Assembly (NCBI RefSeq): GCF_000423665.1
Contig: NZ_AUIK01000009.1
Location: forward strand, 496,001 to 560,000
DNA length: 64,000 nucleotides
Reading direction: 5' to 3'
Origin: Solirubrobacter soli DSM 22325
GTDB lineage: Bacteria > Actinomycetota > Thermoleophilia > Solirubrobacterales > Solirubrobacteraceae
In this document: positions 39,475 to 47,749 of the stretch, piece by piece
How positions within the stretch are numbered: position 1 is the stretch's first letter
How the letters are laid out: each line of letters opens with the position of its first letter
Translations under genes and position numbers: made by a program
Notes under the pieces: generated by a model
What the model saw: the letters and a program-made list of their open reading frames with translations, nothing else
Database searches by the model: none
Told to the model about the DNA's origin: nothing

Positions 39475-40448
39475 CGCCACTCGATGCCGCTTCCCGGGTG
39501 ATCCGGGATCAGCACGTGGCCGTCCTTTACCTGGACCGGGTGTCGCAGGATCGGTGCGGCGTGGTCGAGGTACTCGAGCAGGTGGGCGGTGGGCGTGACC
39601 GCGAGCAGGTGGGCGCTGATCTCGGGGAACGCGTGGCTCGAGATCGGGCGCGTCGTGCGTCGCGCCGCTTCGAGCCAGCCGGTCACGCCGCCGACCTTCT
39701 GCGCGTCGAGCATCACGTGGTCGGACACCTCCGCGACCTTCTCGATGTCGTTCGGTCCCCAGGCGTTCTCGCCGAGCTGGAGCGGGGTGCTCGTCGCGGC
39801 GCGGATGCGGGCGTGGCCGGCGTAGTCGTCGGCGCGCGTGGGCTCCTCGATCCAGTACAGGTCGAGCGCGTCGAGTCCGAGCCGCAGCGCCTGGTCGACG
39901 GTCAGGCTCTGGTTGAAGTCGACCATCAGCTGCAGGTCGCTCACGGCGGACCGCACCGCGCGGACCGCCGCCAGATCCGCGCCGGACTTCATCTTGACCG
40001 TCGTGAAGCCCTGCGCCCGCGCGGCCTCGGCCTCCTCGGCGGCGGCACTCGCGCCCATCGACCGCAGGCTCGCGTAGGCGGGGATCGGCCGCGGCTCGCC
40101 ACCCAGCAGCGTGACCAGCGGGACGTCCCGCGTGCGAGCGATCGCGTCGTGGTGCGCCATGTCGATCCCGGCGATCGCGATGCCGGTAAGGCCTTGGGTA
40201 CCGAGCAGCTTGAAGTGGGCGTACAGGTCGGCGTTGGCGAGCGGCTCGAGGCTGTTGATCAGCCGTGCGAGCGGCTCCATCGCCACGGGCGTGTAGGTGC
40301 GCACGTAGGCGTGGCCGGTGACGCCCTCGGTCGTGGTGACGTCGATCAGCACCAGCGGAGTCGTGCGCAGCGTGCCGGCGGCGGTCTCGACCGGCTTGGG
40401 CATCGGCACCTCGACCGCGCGGGCACGCACCGATCGGATCGCCTCCAT
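39471..40448 (-). CDS. Mandelate racemase/muconate lactonising enzyme (enolase superfamily)
   Basis: A 325-residue enolase-superfamily enzyme, slightly shorter than usual. The N-terminal capping domain occupies about residues 1-110, and the (beta/alpha)7-beta barrel follows. Active-site residues are in order: KxK in VKMKSG, metal-binding Asp in MVDFNQS, Glu in WIEEP, Glu in LGENAWG, and a His in SSHAFPE. The KxK plus His arrangement fits the mandelate racemase subgroup, in which a proton is abstracted alpha to a carboxylate. The substrate is unknown, and there is no neighbouring sugar-acid pathway. Confidence 0.9.
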   Translation of the reverse strand: MEAIRSVRARAVEVPMPKPVETAAGTLRTTPLVLIDVTTTEGVTGHAYVRTYTPVAMEPLARLINSLEPLANADLYAHFKLLGTQGLTGIAIAGIDMAHHDAIARTRDVPLVTLLGGEPRPIPAYASLRSMGASAAAEEAEAARAQGFTTVKMKSGADLAAVRAVRSAVSDLQLMVDFNQSLTVDQALRLGLDALDLYWIEEPTRADDYAGHARIRAATSTPLQLGENAWGPNDIEKVAEVSDHVMLDAQKVGGVTGWLEAARRTTRPISSHAFPEISAHLLAVTPTAHLLEYLDHAAPILRHPVQVKDGHVLIPDHPGSGIEWR

Positions 40449-40473
40449 CCCGCGTCACCCTAACTTGTTAACG

Positions 40474-40821
40474 ATGGACGACATCCGGGCGGAGCTCGAA
40501 GCGCGCCGCGACCGGGCGCGGGCGACGATCGCCGGGCTGGCGAAGACGCCCGAGCGCGGCACGGCGCAGGGGTTCGGCAAGCGGATCGGCGACGGGACCG
40601 TCGAGGCGATCTCGCGACTCACCGACATCGGCGTCGGCGAGTCGCTGGAGCTCGGGCTCGAACGGACCGAGCGGGCGCTGGCCAAGCTCGACGAAGGGAC
40701 CTATGGGCGTTGCGACGTGTGCGGCGAGGCGATCGCGCCCAAGCGGCTGGCGGCGATGCCGGACGCGGTGACGTGCGTCGCCTGCGCGTCACCGCGTGCC
40801 GGACGGTCGCGGCGGCGCTAG
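40474..40821 (+). CDS. TraR/DksA-type zinc-finger protein
   Basis: A 115-residue DksA-like protein. The N-terminal coiled-coil hairpin (RAELEARRDRARATIAGLA, ESLELGLERTERALAKLDEG) is followed by the C4 zinc finger CDVCG ... CVACA at about residues 83-105. The tail is basic (GRSRRR). DksA-like proteins bind in the RNA polymerase secondary channel and tune transcription; the actinobacterial homologues often lack the acidic tip. It is divergent from the enolase-superfamily gene (25-base gap) and overlaps the convergent SDR gene by 4 bases. Confidence 0.88.
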   Translation: MDDIRAELEARRDRARATIAGLAKTPERGTAQGFGKRIGDGTVEAISRLTDIGVGESLELGLERTERALAKLDEGTYGRCDVCGEAIAPKRLAAMPDAVTCVACASPRAGRSRRR

Positions 40822-41513
40822 TCGGCGACGCCGCCCATCGTCAGGTTCACCGTGGTGCCGGTCAGCCCGCGCGCGTGGTCGGACGCGAGGAACGCGGCCG
40901 CGGTTCCCACCTCGTCGAGCGTCTGGGTGCGGCGCGGGTGGGAGGTGCTCGCGAGATAGGCCTGGAACTCCTCCCAGGTCATCCCGCGCGGCTTGTTCTC
41001 GTACACCGCGCGCATCGTGCGCGTCTCCGGCAGGCCGTGCGGGCGCAGGCCGACCACGCGGATCCCGTGCGGCGCGAGCTCGAACGACAGGTCGCGCGTG
41101 AGCTGCTCCTTGGCCGCCTGCGCCGGGCCGTAGCCGCCGTTGAGCGGCGTGGCGGTGCGGCCGGGCAACGCGCTGACGGTCATGATCACGCCCGACCGGT
41201 TCGGGATCATCCGCCGCGCGGCGAGGCGGGCGGTCAGCAGGTAGGAGGTCGTGTACGCGCTGATCGGGCGTTGGAAGCGCTCGACGTCGATCTCGGTGAA
41301 CGGGATACCGACGGCGTCCGGCAGACCGATCGCGTTGAACGAGATGTCGACGCGTTCCACGGAGTCCAGGTGTGCGTCGATCGCGGCCTCGTCGAGCGCG
41401 TCGACCTGCGCGTCGATGACCGTCGCTCCCTCGTCGGCGAAGGCCTTGGCGACGGCGCCGCCGATCGCTCCACGTGCGCCGTAGATGACGGCGATCTTGT
41501 CCTGTAGCAACAT
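40818..41513 (-). CDS. SDR-family oxidoreductase with altered catalytic motif
   Basis: A 231-residue Rossmann-fold protein. The cofactor loop YGARGAIG (residues 11-18) is intact and the catalytic Ser is S114. The Tyr motif reads YGPAQAAK, so Y128 is followed at +4 by Gln132 instead of Lys, with a Lys only at +7. Asn60 in ISFNAIG replaces the usual NNAG. It may have weak or different activity, or bind rather than turn over substrate. The TSHPRRTQTLDEVGTAAAFLASDHARGLTG tail is SDR-typical. It is divergent from the SigG-like gene. Confidence 0.85.
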   Translation of the reverse strand: MLLQDKIAVIYGARGAIGGAVAKAFADEGATVIDAQVDALDEAAIDAHLDSVERVDISFNAIGLPDAVGIPFTEIDVERFQRPISAYTTSYLLTARLAARRMIPNRSGVIMTVSALPGRTATPLNGGYGPAQAAKEQLTRDLSFELAPHGIRVVGLRPHGLPETRTMRAVYENKPRGMTWEEFQAYLASTSHPRRTQTLDEVGTAAAFLASDHARGLTGTTVNLTMGGVAD

Positions 41514-41585
41514 GCCGGGGTAGACACCGCGACGACGGCAAATCGGGCGCGCTCAGTTCGCGCCTCCCCCGGTGTCCATACGGGA

Positions 41586-42554
41586 ATGGAGATGACCGCC
41601 GATCTGATCTCGAAGGCGCGCGCCGGTGACGGCGACGCGTTCCGCGCGCTGACCGAGCCCCACCGGCACGAGCTGCACGTGCACTGCTACCGGATGCTCG
41701 GCTCGCTGCAGGACGCCGAGGACGCCCTGCAGGACACGCTGCTGGCCGCGTGGCGCGCCTTCGCCGCCTACAAGGGCGACGCCTCGATCCGCACGTGGCT
41801 GTACCGGATCGCCACCAACACGTGCCTGAACGCCCGCCGCGCGGCGAGCCGGCGGCCGCCGCAGGACTGGAACGTCCCCGGCGTCGACCCGCCGGAGCCG
41901 ACCGGGGTCGGCGAGGTCGTCTGGCTGGAGCCGTACCCCGACGCGCTGTTCGAGGTCGAGCAGACCGAGGCGATCTCACTCGCGTTCATCACCGCGCTGC
42001 AGACGCTCCCGCCCCGCCAGGTCGCGGTGCTCGTCCTGCGCGACGTGCTCGAGTTCCATGCGAGCGAGGTGGCGGAGATGCTCGACACGACCGTCGCGTC
42101 GGTCAACAGCGCTTTGAAGCGGGCGCGGGCAGGGATGGAGCGGCGGCGCCCGGCCGCGTCGGCGTCGGCGTTCGAGGAGGAGATCGTCGCGCGGCTCGTG
42201 CCCGCCTACGAGGCCGCCGACCTCGACGCCGTCGTTGCCCTGCTCACCGACGACGTCTTCATCTCGATGCCGCCGATGCCGTTCGAGTACACCGGCCGCG
42301 CGCTCGTCGCGCGGTTCTTCGGCGCGATCTTCGGCTCGGGCCGGCGGTTCGACCTCGTCCCCACGCGGGCGAACGGGCAGCCGGCGTTCGCGACCTACCT
42401 GCGCGGCCCCGACGGCCTCAGCCACGGCGTCGGCCTGATGGTCGTCGAGGTGGGTGCCGACGGCATCAGTGCCATGATCCGCTTCGAGAAGAGCGTGCTG
42501 GCGTCGTTCGGGCTGCCGCGGACTATGCCTTCGCGGCCCGGATCGCCTCGGTGA
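41586..42554 (+). CDS. ECF sigma factor, SigG-like, with SnoaL-like C-terminal domain
   Basis: 322 residues. Region 2 is at about 10-80 (DAEDALQDTLLAAWRAFAAYKG, RTWLYRIATNTCLNARR) and region 4 at about 135-190 (LPPRQVAVLVLRDVLEFHASEVAEMLDTTVASVNSALKRARA). A SnoaL-like extension follows at about 200-315. This is the SigG/TIGR02960 type. GACACCG and CGGTGTC (41523-41529 and 41570-41576) form an inverted pair in the 72-base gap to the divergent SDR gene. They may carry autoregulated promoters. The 3' end overlaps the convergent small gene by 32 bases. Confidence 0.92.
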   Translation: MEMTADLISKARAGDGDAFRALTEPHRHELHVHCYRMLGSLQDAEDALQDTLLAAWRAFAAYKGDASIRTWLYRIATNTCLNARRAASRRPPQDWNVPGVDPPEPTGVGEVVWLEPYPDALFEVEQTEAISLAFITALQTLPPRQVAVLVLRDVLEFHASEVAEMLDTTVASVNSALKRARAGMERRRPAASASAFEEEIVARLVPAYEAADLDAVVALLTDDVFISMPPMPFEYTGRALVARFFGAIFGSGRRFDLVPTRANGQPAFATYLRGPDGLSHGVGLMVVEVGADGISAMIRFEKSVLASFGLPRTMPSRPGSPR

Positions 42555-42987
42555 GCGCGGCGCGGGCGGCGGGACCGTCGGGGGCGCCGAGGCCGACGTA
42601 GAACGACGCGCTCGTGCTCCCCTCCGACCCTGACGTCGGGAAGCCGTCGACCGACATGCCGTCGTCGGGCGAGATGCCCCCGATCGCGGGCAGCTCCGTG
42701 ATCGAGGCGGCATCGAGGCGGGCGTGCAGCGCGGCGGTGCCGCGCTTCTCGCCGTAAGTTGCGACGAGGATGTCCTTCGCGCCGATCACGAGCGCGGTCT
42801 GGTGCTCTTTGTCGGGGTCGCCGCCGAAGAGCCGCTTCTTCAGCCGCTTGCTGTGGGTGAGGTAGGCGGGCGCGTCGTCGGCCACGGTCAGCAGCAGGGC
42901 CTCGGCCTTGGCCTTGATCGCGCCGCGGATCGGCTCGGGCAGCGTGGCGAGCGTCGCGGTCGTGGTGGAACGGTCGTAGTCGCTCAT
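42523..42987 (-). CDS. Hypothetical protein coupled to the ADP-ribosylglycohydrolase-FAD fusion
   Basis: 154 residues from the ATG at 42987, in an ATGA overlap with the fusion gene upstream. The protein has a basic N-terminal half (IKAKAEALLLTVADDAPAYL, SKRLKKRLFGGDPDKEHQTA) and a strand-rich middle (ALVIGAKDILVATYGEKRGT) that might be a PH-like or small beta domain. No signal peptide or membrane segment is visible, and I recognise no family. The coupling suggests a stoichiometric partner of the fusion enzyme. Its last 32 bases overlap the SigG-like gene. Confidence 0.72.
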   Translation of the reverse strand: MSDYDRSTTTATLATLPEPIRGAIKAKAEALLLTVADDAPAYLTHSKRLKKRLFGGDPDKEHQTALVIGAKDILVATYGEKRGTAALHARLDAASITELPAIGGISPDDGMSVDGFPTSGSEGSTSASFYVGLGAPDGPAARAALTEAIRAAKA

Positions 42988-45071
42988 CGCGGCGCGAAGG
43001 TATACACGTCGCGCAGCCGGAGGAGCCTGTCGCGGTTCGCGCCGAGGTAGGCGGGGTCCCAGAGGTCGCGGTCGGGCTCGGGGAAGTTCACGTACACGCC
43101 GATGGCGCCTTCCGGGAACTCGACCGGGCGCTTGCCGGCGATCTTCAGGAGGAAGCGGGCGTCGCGATGCGGGAACGTCGGGCTGCGGGCGTAGGCGCCG
43201 CCGAGCGGGGAGAAGTCGTACTCGAGGTCCGGGTCGATCGGCGTGTCGATCGCGTGGGTGAAGAAGCCGGAGCGGTGGTGCGGGAGGTCCTCGCCGTCGC
43301 CGGGACCGGTCTCGGCGAGGCGGTGCTTCAGCGCTCGGTACGGCAGCGTTTCGAGGTGCGGTGATCCGCCGAACGGAGCGAGCAGCGTCGCGGCCTGTCC
43401 GGCGCTGCCCACGTGGGCGCCGAACACGTGGGCGCGGCCTTTGATGATCAGCAGGCTCGCGGCGAGCTCGGGCGGGGCGTCGAGGTGCATCCAGGTGTGC
43501 AGCGCGGTCCGAGCATCCTCGAGCTCCATATGGATCGCGGTCGCCGTGGGCGCTTGAACCGTCTTGAGCGTGAGCTCCGTGACGACGCCGAACCGCGCCC
43601 CGCCCGCGCCTTTGAGCGCCCAGAGGAGGTCGTCGTCGGCGTCGACGATCTCGCCGCTGCGCAGCACCACCGTCGCGGCGACGAGCTGATCGCACGTGAA
43701 GCCGTGCAGCCGGCCGAGGATGCCGATCCCGCCGCCGAGCGTCAGGCCCGCGATGCCGACGGTCGGGCCGCACCCGCCCGCGATCGTCCGCCCGTAGGGC
43801 TCGAGCGCGTCGTAGATCTCGCCCAGCCTCGCCCCGGCGCCGACGGTCACGGTGTCCTCGTCGACCCGGATCGCGTGCATCGGGCGGGTGTCGATCAGCA
43901 CGCCGGTGGTCGACGAGCGGCCGGCGAAGTCGTGGCCGCCGCTGCGGACGGCGAACGGACCGCCGAGCCGCAATGCCGCAGCGACGTCGTGCGGCGTGGC
44001 GCACTCGGCGATCGTCGCAGGCTTGATGTGCTCGAACCGCGCGATCGCGGGACGGGCGACGTCGAGGTCGTACAGCGCGTCCGCCATCGCGACGATCTCG
44101 TCATGGCGATGCAGCCGGTCGCGCCACTTGGCCGGGATGCCGTCGAGACCGTGGATCGCGCCGGCGAGCTGGCCGTAGATCGCGGCGGTCGTGTCCGCGT
44201 CGTCGCCGAGGTTGACCGCGGCGAGGACGCCGGCCTCGAACGTCGCGGTGGTCCGCAGCGCCCACAGCGCGGCCTCGAGCGCGTCGACGACGTACCCGCC
44301 GCCGCGCACCTCGGGCGGCTCGCGCGTCGAGGCGAGCGCCGCCGCCACCCGCGGGTGCCGCGCGACCCCAGCGCCGCCGGCGGCGCCCACGCCGCCCGCG
44401 CCCACGCCCGCCGCGCTCGCGTCGGCCGCGGCCACGCCGGCCGCGCCCGCGCCGGCCGCGCCCGCGCCGGCCGCGCCCGCGCCGGCCGCCCCCGCGCCGG
44501 CCGCGGCCGGCCATCGTCCCTCGAGCGCGCACACGAGCAGCGCGGCGAAGGCGCGCGAGGCGTCGACCGCCTCCGCCGCGCCATGCGTCGTGCGTGCGCT
44601 CTCGCCCGCGAAGCGGATCGCGTCCTCCGGCTTGGACGCGTACGCCATCGCGACCGGCGCGAGCTTCATCAGCGGGCCGTTGCCGGCGGCGTTCGGCGCG
44701 GCGTCGCCGGGGAACGGCTCGCCGGTCTGCTCGAAGCGGTGCAGCGCCGCGCGGGTCGCGTTGCCGATGTCGAAGCAGCGGCCGGTGCTCGACCAGTGAC
44801 CCTCGCGGTACCACCGCACGTAGCGCTGCAATTGATCGACAGGGTCGAACGTGCGCCGCTCGACCAGCGACTCCGCGAGGCAGAGCGCCATCGACGTGTC
44901 GTCCGTCCACGCCCCCACGGGCAGGTTGAACGGGCCACCGCCGACCATGTCGGCGACCGGGGCGAACGTGCCCGGCGGCTTGAACTCCACCGTCGTCCCG
45001 ACCGCGTCTCCGACGGCCAGCCCCACCAGTGCTCCCCGGAACCGATCTCGACGCGTCATCTGCGTCAGCAT
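42984..45071 (-). CDS. Fusion of ADP-ribosylglycohydrolase and BBE-type FAD-linked oxidoreductase
   Basis: 695 residues in one frame. Residues about 8-345 are an ADP-ribosylglycohydrolase (DraG/ARH): GDAVGTTVEFK, the metal site GAWTDDTSMALCLAESL and the second site NLGDDADTTAAIYGQLAGAI are intact. Residues about 346-695 are a PCMH-type FAD oxidoreductase: FAVRSGGHDFAGRSSTTGVLID with the flavin-linking His, GGCGPTVGIAGLTLGGGIG, and a BBE end (VYVNFPEPDRDLWDPAYLGANRDRLL). An Ala/Gly tract encoded by 15-base repeats sits at residues 188-212. ATG 45059 (residue 5) is an alternative start. I do not know this domain pairing from characterised proteins. Confidence 0.88.
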   Translation of the reverse strand: MLTQMTRRDRFRGALVGLAVGDAVGTTVEFKPPGTFAPVADMVGGGPFNLPVGAWTDDTSMALCLAESLVERRTFDPVDQLQRYVRWYREGHWSSTGRCFDIGNATRAALHRFEQTGEPFPGDAAPNAAGNGPLMKLAPVAMAYASKPEDAIRFAGESARTTHGAAEAVDASRAFAALLVCALEGRWPAAAGAGAAGAGAAGAGAAGAGAAGVAAADASAAGVGAGGVGAAGGAGVARHPRVAAALASTREPPEVRGGGYVVDALEAALWALRTTATFEAGVLAAVNLGDDADTTAAIYGQLAGAIHGLDGIPAKWRDRLHRHDEIVAMADALYDLDVARPAIARFEHIKPATIAECATPHDVAAALRLGGPFAVRSGGHDFAGRSSTTGVLIDTRPMHAIRVDEDTVTVGAGARLGEIYDALEPYGRTIAGGCGPTVGIAGLTLGGGIGILGRLHGFTCDQLVAATVVLRSGEIVDADDDLLWALKGAGGARFGVVTELTLKTVQAPTATAIHMELEDARTALHTWMHLDAPPELAASLLIIKGRAHVFGAHVGSAGQAATLLAPFGGSPHLETLPYRALKHRLAETGPGDGEDLPHHRSGFFTHAIDTPIDPDLEYDFSPLGGAYARSPTFPHRDARFLLKIAGKRPVEFPEGAIGVYVNFPEPDRDLWDPAYLGANRDRLLRLRDVYTFAPR
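44436..44510. repeat. Five tandem 15-bp repeats inside the ADP-ribosylglycohydrolase domain
   Basis: Unit GCCGGCCGCGCCCGC is repeated at 44436, 44451 and 44466 exactly, with variant copies at 44481 and 44496. On the coding strand it encodes repeated Gly-Ala-Gly-Ala-Ala. The unit is a multiple of three, so copy-number changes keep the frame. It forms a flexible insert in the hydrolase domain and is a likely slippage site. Confidence 0.85.
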
Positions 45072-45079
45072 GGCGCACC

Positions 45080-45559
45080 GTGGACAGCTTGCTCGACGTG
45101 ATGCTCGAGGCTCGCCGCCTCACGGCACCGTGGGACGACGACCTGCGAGACGAGCTCGACGGTCACATCGCCGAACTGCGCGCCGGCCGCGGCGACACCC
45201 GCTCGATGAACATCCTGTTCCTCCCGACCGGCCCGCTCCAAGAGCTCAGCCTCGACAGCGGGTGGGGCGACGAGTTCGTCGCGCTCGCCGACCGGTTCGA
45301 CCTCGCCCGCTGCGTCCACGACGGCCGCGCCGTCCACCTCTGCGAGCTGTGCGGCGCACAGGCCGCGAAGCTCACCTGCGCCGCCGGCGAGCTCCGCCGC
45401 GAGACCTTCACGGGCGTGCTCACGCAGCGCGAGACCCCGGCGGTCCGCGCCGCGATCGCCGACGCCGCCGCCCTGTACGCCCTCGACCCCGAGCTCGCCC
45501 CGTTCCACTGCCCCGAGTGCCGCCGCACCTACTGCGGCGACCATCGACAGCGGCACTAG
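45080..45559 (+). CDS. Hypothetical protein with two cysteine pairs (zinc-ribbon-like)
   Basis: 159 residues from GTG 45080; an in-frame GTG at 45029 would overlap the divergent fusion gene. The N-terminal half is helical and acidic (SLLDVMLEARRLTAPWDDDL). The second half has CELCG near residue 95 and CPECRRTYCGDH near the C-terminus. These could bind one zinc ion, although they are unusually far apart. No family is recognised. It starts 8 bases from the divergent fusion gene, suggesting a shared bidirectional promoter region. Confidence 0.7.
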   Translation: MDSLLDVMLEARRLTAPWDDDLRDELDGHIAELRAGRGDTRSMNILFLPTGPLQELSLDSGWGDEFVALADRFDLARCVHDGRAVHLCELCGAQAAKLTCAAGELRRETFTGVLTQRETPAVRAAIADAAALYALDPELAPFHCPECRRTYCGDHRQRH

Positions 45560-46458
45560 CGCGACAGCTTGAGCAAGCCGAGGTTCGCGGGCGTCAGCGG
45601 GAGCCGTTCGTACGTCTTGAAGTTCACCCGGAAGCCGCGCATCGGGGCCAGCTTGCCGTTCTTGGGTTGGTACGGGCGCTGGTCGACGCGGACCGGCTCG
45701 TAGGACTCCGGGTCCACGAGGTACTCGACGCGGACCTCCGGCGTGGTGAACCCGCTCTTGAGCTTCTTGGAGGGGATCGTGCCGCGCAGGGTCAGCAGCT
45801 TGCGGCCGTCGACCACGGTCTCGCCCGCGGGCTGGAGCTGCTTGTCGGCCAAGAGGGCGCGGATGTCGGCGACCGGGTCCGTGCCGGTTGCGCCCAGCAT
45901 CGGCGGCGGCGAGTCGGTGTTCTCGCGGAAGCGCTTGGGCACTCGGAAGGTGTGGACGCCGCCCTTCATCCACGTCGCTTCGAAGTGGTAGACGCCGTCG
46001 GCGTACTCGGTCTGCTGGACGCCGTCCGCGCCGCCGTCGGCGGCGAAGATGGTGTTGATGATGTGCTCGCGCCGCGGGCTCTGGGCCGTCCAGCGCTCGG
46101 TCTGCAAGTCGCTGTAGCCGAAGCGCTTCGGCTTGCGAGAGAACTGGTACTTGCGACGGGCGGCGGGAACGCCGTTGCGGTCGAGTTGCTGGAACGTGTA
46201 GACCGTGTGCACCACGGCGCCGTCGGACGCGAGCGCCTCGCTGGCCTCGGCGACGACGTCGCGCGAGGGGGAGCCGGCGATGATCGCCACCGCGGCGGCG
46301 AGCCCGCCCACGGCGGCGAGCCCGGCAAGGAGCGGTCGGCGCCGCGCCCGCCGGACCGGGGCCGGCTCGAGCCGGCCGAGCATCCACTCGACGGGCGGGG
46401 CCTCCGGCTCGACCACCACTGGGTCGGCCGCGCGCAGACGTTCCAGGACGTCGGTCAT
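45556..46458 (-). CDS. Membrane protein of the CU044_5270 type, likely partner of the adjacent ECF sigma factor
   Basis: 300 residues from the ATG at 46458, in an ATGA overlap with the sigma gene. A cytoplasmic N-terminus of about 40 residues (LERLRAADPVVVEPEAPPVEWMLGRLEP) is followed by one transmembrane helix (LLAGLAAVGGLAAAVAIIAG, about 43-62). An exported domain of about 235 residues follows with LolA-like character (YEPVRVDQRPYQPKNGKLAPMRGF). The pairing resembles actinobacterial ECF sigma/membrane-protein pairs in which the membrane protein acts as anti-sigma factor or sensor. No zinc-binding anti-sigma motif is visible. Confidence 0.78.
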   Translation of the reverse strand: MTDVLERLRAADPVVVEPEAPPVEWMLGRLEPAPVRRARRRPLLAGLAAVGGLAAAVAIIAGSPSRDVVAEASEALASDGAVVHTVYTFQQLDRNGVPAARRKYQFSRKPKRFGYSDLQTERWTAQSPRREHIINTIFAADGGADGVQQTEYADGVYHFEATWMKGGVHTFRVPKRFRENTDSPPPMLGATGTDPVADIRALLADKQLQPAGETVVDGRKLLTLRGTIPSKKLKSGFTTPEVRVEYLVDPESYEPVRVDQRPYQPKNGKLAPMRGFRVNFKTYERLPLTPANLGLLKLSR

Positions 46459-46949
46459 GACGGTTCCTCCAAGGCTTTGGCGAGGCGTTTGCGCGCGCGG
46501 TGCAGGCGGACGTGGAACGTCGCGGCCGAGCACCCGGCGGCGCGTGCGGCGCGGTCGGCCGACAATCCTTCCCACGCGGTGAGCTGGAGGGCTTCGCGGT
46601 CGATCGGCTTCAGCGAGGCGAGCGCCTCGCGCAGGCGGGGGTCCGGGGCGTCGGCGTCGGCCGGGAGCGGCGGCTCCGCGGCGAGCCGCGCCGATAATGC
46701 CGCCTGCCGGCGCTCCGAGCGGGCGCGGTTGCGGAGCACGTTGCCCGCGACCGCGTACAGCCACGGAAGCGCGTCGGCGGGGACGTCGGCGCGCCGCCGC
46801 CAGGCGACGAGGAACGTCTCGGCGAGCACGTCCTCCGCGGCCTCCGGACCGATCCGCCGGCGCGCGTACCCCAGGACCGCGCCGGCGTGCGCCTCATACA
46901 GCGCGACGAAGCGCTGGTCAGGCGGCGCGGATTCGATGGACAGGACCAT
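46455..46949 (-). CDS. ECF RNA polymerase sigma factor
   Basis: A 164-residue minimal ECF sigma factor from the ATG at 46949 (MVLSIESAPPDQRF). Region 2 is at about 12-80 (GPEAAEDVLAETFLVAWRRR, LPWLYAVAGNVLRNRARSER) and region 4 at about 105-155 (LKPIDREALQLTAWEGLSADRAARAAGCSAATFHVRLHRARKR). There is no C-terminal extension, so control presumably comes from the membrane protein encoded next. It lies 29 bases downstream of the ABC permease gene on the same strand and may be co-transcribed with the exporter. Confidence 0.92.
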   Translation of the reverse strand: MVLSIESAPPDQRFVALYEAHAGAVLGYARRRIGPEAAEDVLAETFLVAWRRRADVPADALPWLYAVAGNVLRNRARSERRQAALSARLAAEPPLPADADAPDPRLREALASLKPIDREALQLTAWEGLSADRAARAAGCSAATFHVRLHRARKRLAKALEEPS

Positions 46950-46978
46950 GCCTGCATCTGTCCGGCCGCCCTCGACCC

Positions 46979-47749
46979 TTACCGGCTCAGCGCCCGATAG
47001 CGCGCGACCGCCAGCGGGAAGAAGACCGCGCTCAGCACCAACGGCCACGCCACCGCCAGCTCCAACGCGTGCGTCGCCGCCCACGAGTCCCCGCCCCACC
47101 CGGGATTCCCGAACAGCTCCCGCGTCGCCGCGACCGTCGCCGACAGCGGATTGACCTCGGCGATCGCGCCCACCCACCCGGGCATTGTCGCCGGATCGCT
47201 GAACGCGTTGGAGAGAAAGGCGAGCGGCCAGACGAGGATCTGCACGGCGACCACGGCCTCCGGCTTCCCCGCGACCAGCCCGAGGTACAAGCCGAGCCAG
47301 ATCGTCGCGAACCGCAGCCAGAGCAACAGCGCGACGGCGGCAAGCGCGTTCGCCAGGCCGTCATGCCAGCTCCATCCGATCGCAAGCCCGCAGGCCATCA
47401 GCACCACGAGCCCGGCGACCGCGGTCAAGAGATCGGCGACCCCGCGGCCCGCGACCGGAGCCGACCCCGCCATCGGCAGCGAGCGGAACCGGTCGGTGAT
47501 GCCGCGCCCCGCGTCGGTCACGATCGCGGTCATCGTCCCCTCCAGCCCGAAAACGCACCCGAGCGCGAGCAGCCCCGGCACGAGGATCTCCGGATACGAC
47601 GGGCCGTACCCGCCCCGCAGCAGGTAGGCGAACATCAGCAGCATCAGGATCGGGAACGCGAGCCCGACCAGCAGCACGAACGGCTGCCGCACCAGGTGCT
47701 GCAGGGCGCGCAGCGTGATCGTCCAGGTGTCCGCGACGACCCACCTCAT
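46979..47749 (-). CDS. ABC-2 type transporter permease (DrrB-like)
   Basis: A 256-residue integral membrane protein with six predicted helices, the standard ABC-2 layout. The N-terminus RALQHLVRQPFVLLVGLAFPILMLLMFAYLL and the C-terminal motif AEVNPLSATVAATRELFG are typical of daunorubicin-exporter permeases. The ATG overlaps the ATPase stop (ATGA), so the two subunits are coupled. It is predicted to export a hydrophobic drug-like or lipid substrate. Confidence 0.92.
   Translation of the reverse strand: MRWVVADTWTITLRALQHLVRQPFVLLVGLAFPILMLLMFAYLLRGGYGPSYPEILVPGLLALGCVFGLEGTMTAIVTDAGRGITDRFRSLPMAGSAPVAGRGVADLLTAVAGLVVLMACGLAIGWSWHDGLANALAAVALLLWLRFATIWLGLYLGLVAGKPEAVVAVQILVWPLAFLSNAFSDPATMPGWVGAIAEVNPLSATVAATRELFGNPGWGGDSWAATHALELAVAWPLVLSAVFFPLAVARYRALSR

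Noticed and set aside
40449..40473. Riboswitch or leader element before the DksA-like gene
   Set aside because: The gap is only 25 bases and no stable structure fits.
41523..41576. GACACCG/CGGTGTC pair as a confirmed ECF promoter for the SigG-like gene
   Set aside because: The arms are only 7 bp and no -10 box at a fixed spacing could be matched on both strands. It is mentioned under the gene but not claimed as a promoter.
44340..44510. Alanine/glycine-coding repeats as a CRISPR or minisatellite array
   Set aside because: Units are 15 bp, contiguous and without spacers, and they stay in frame inside a gene. They are coding tandem repeats.
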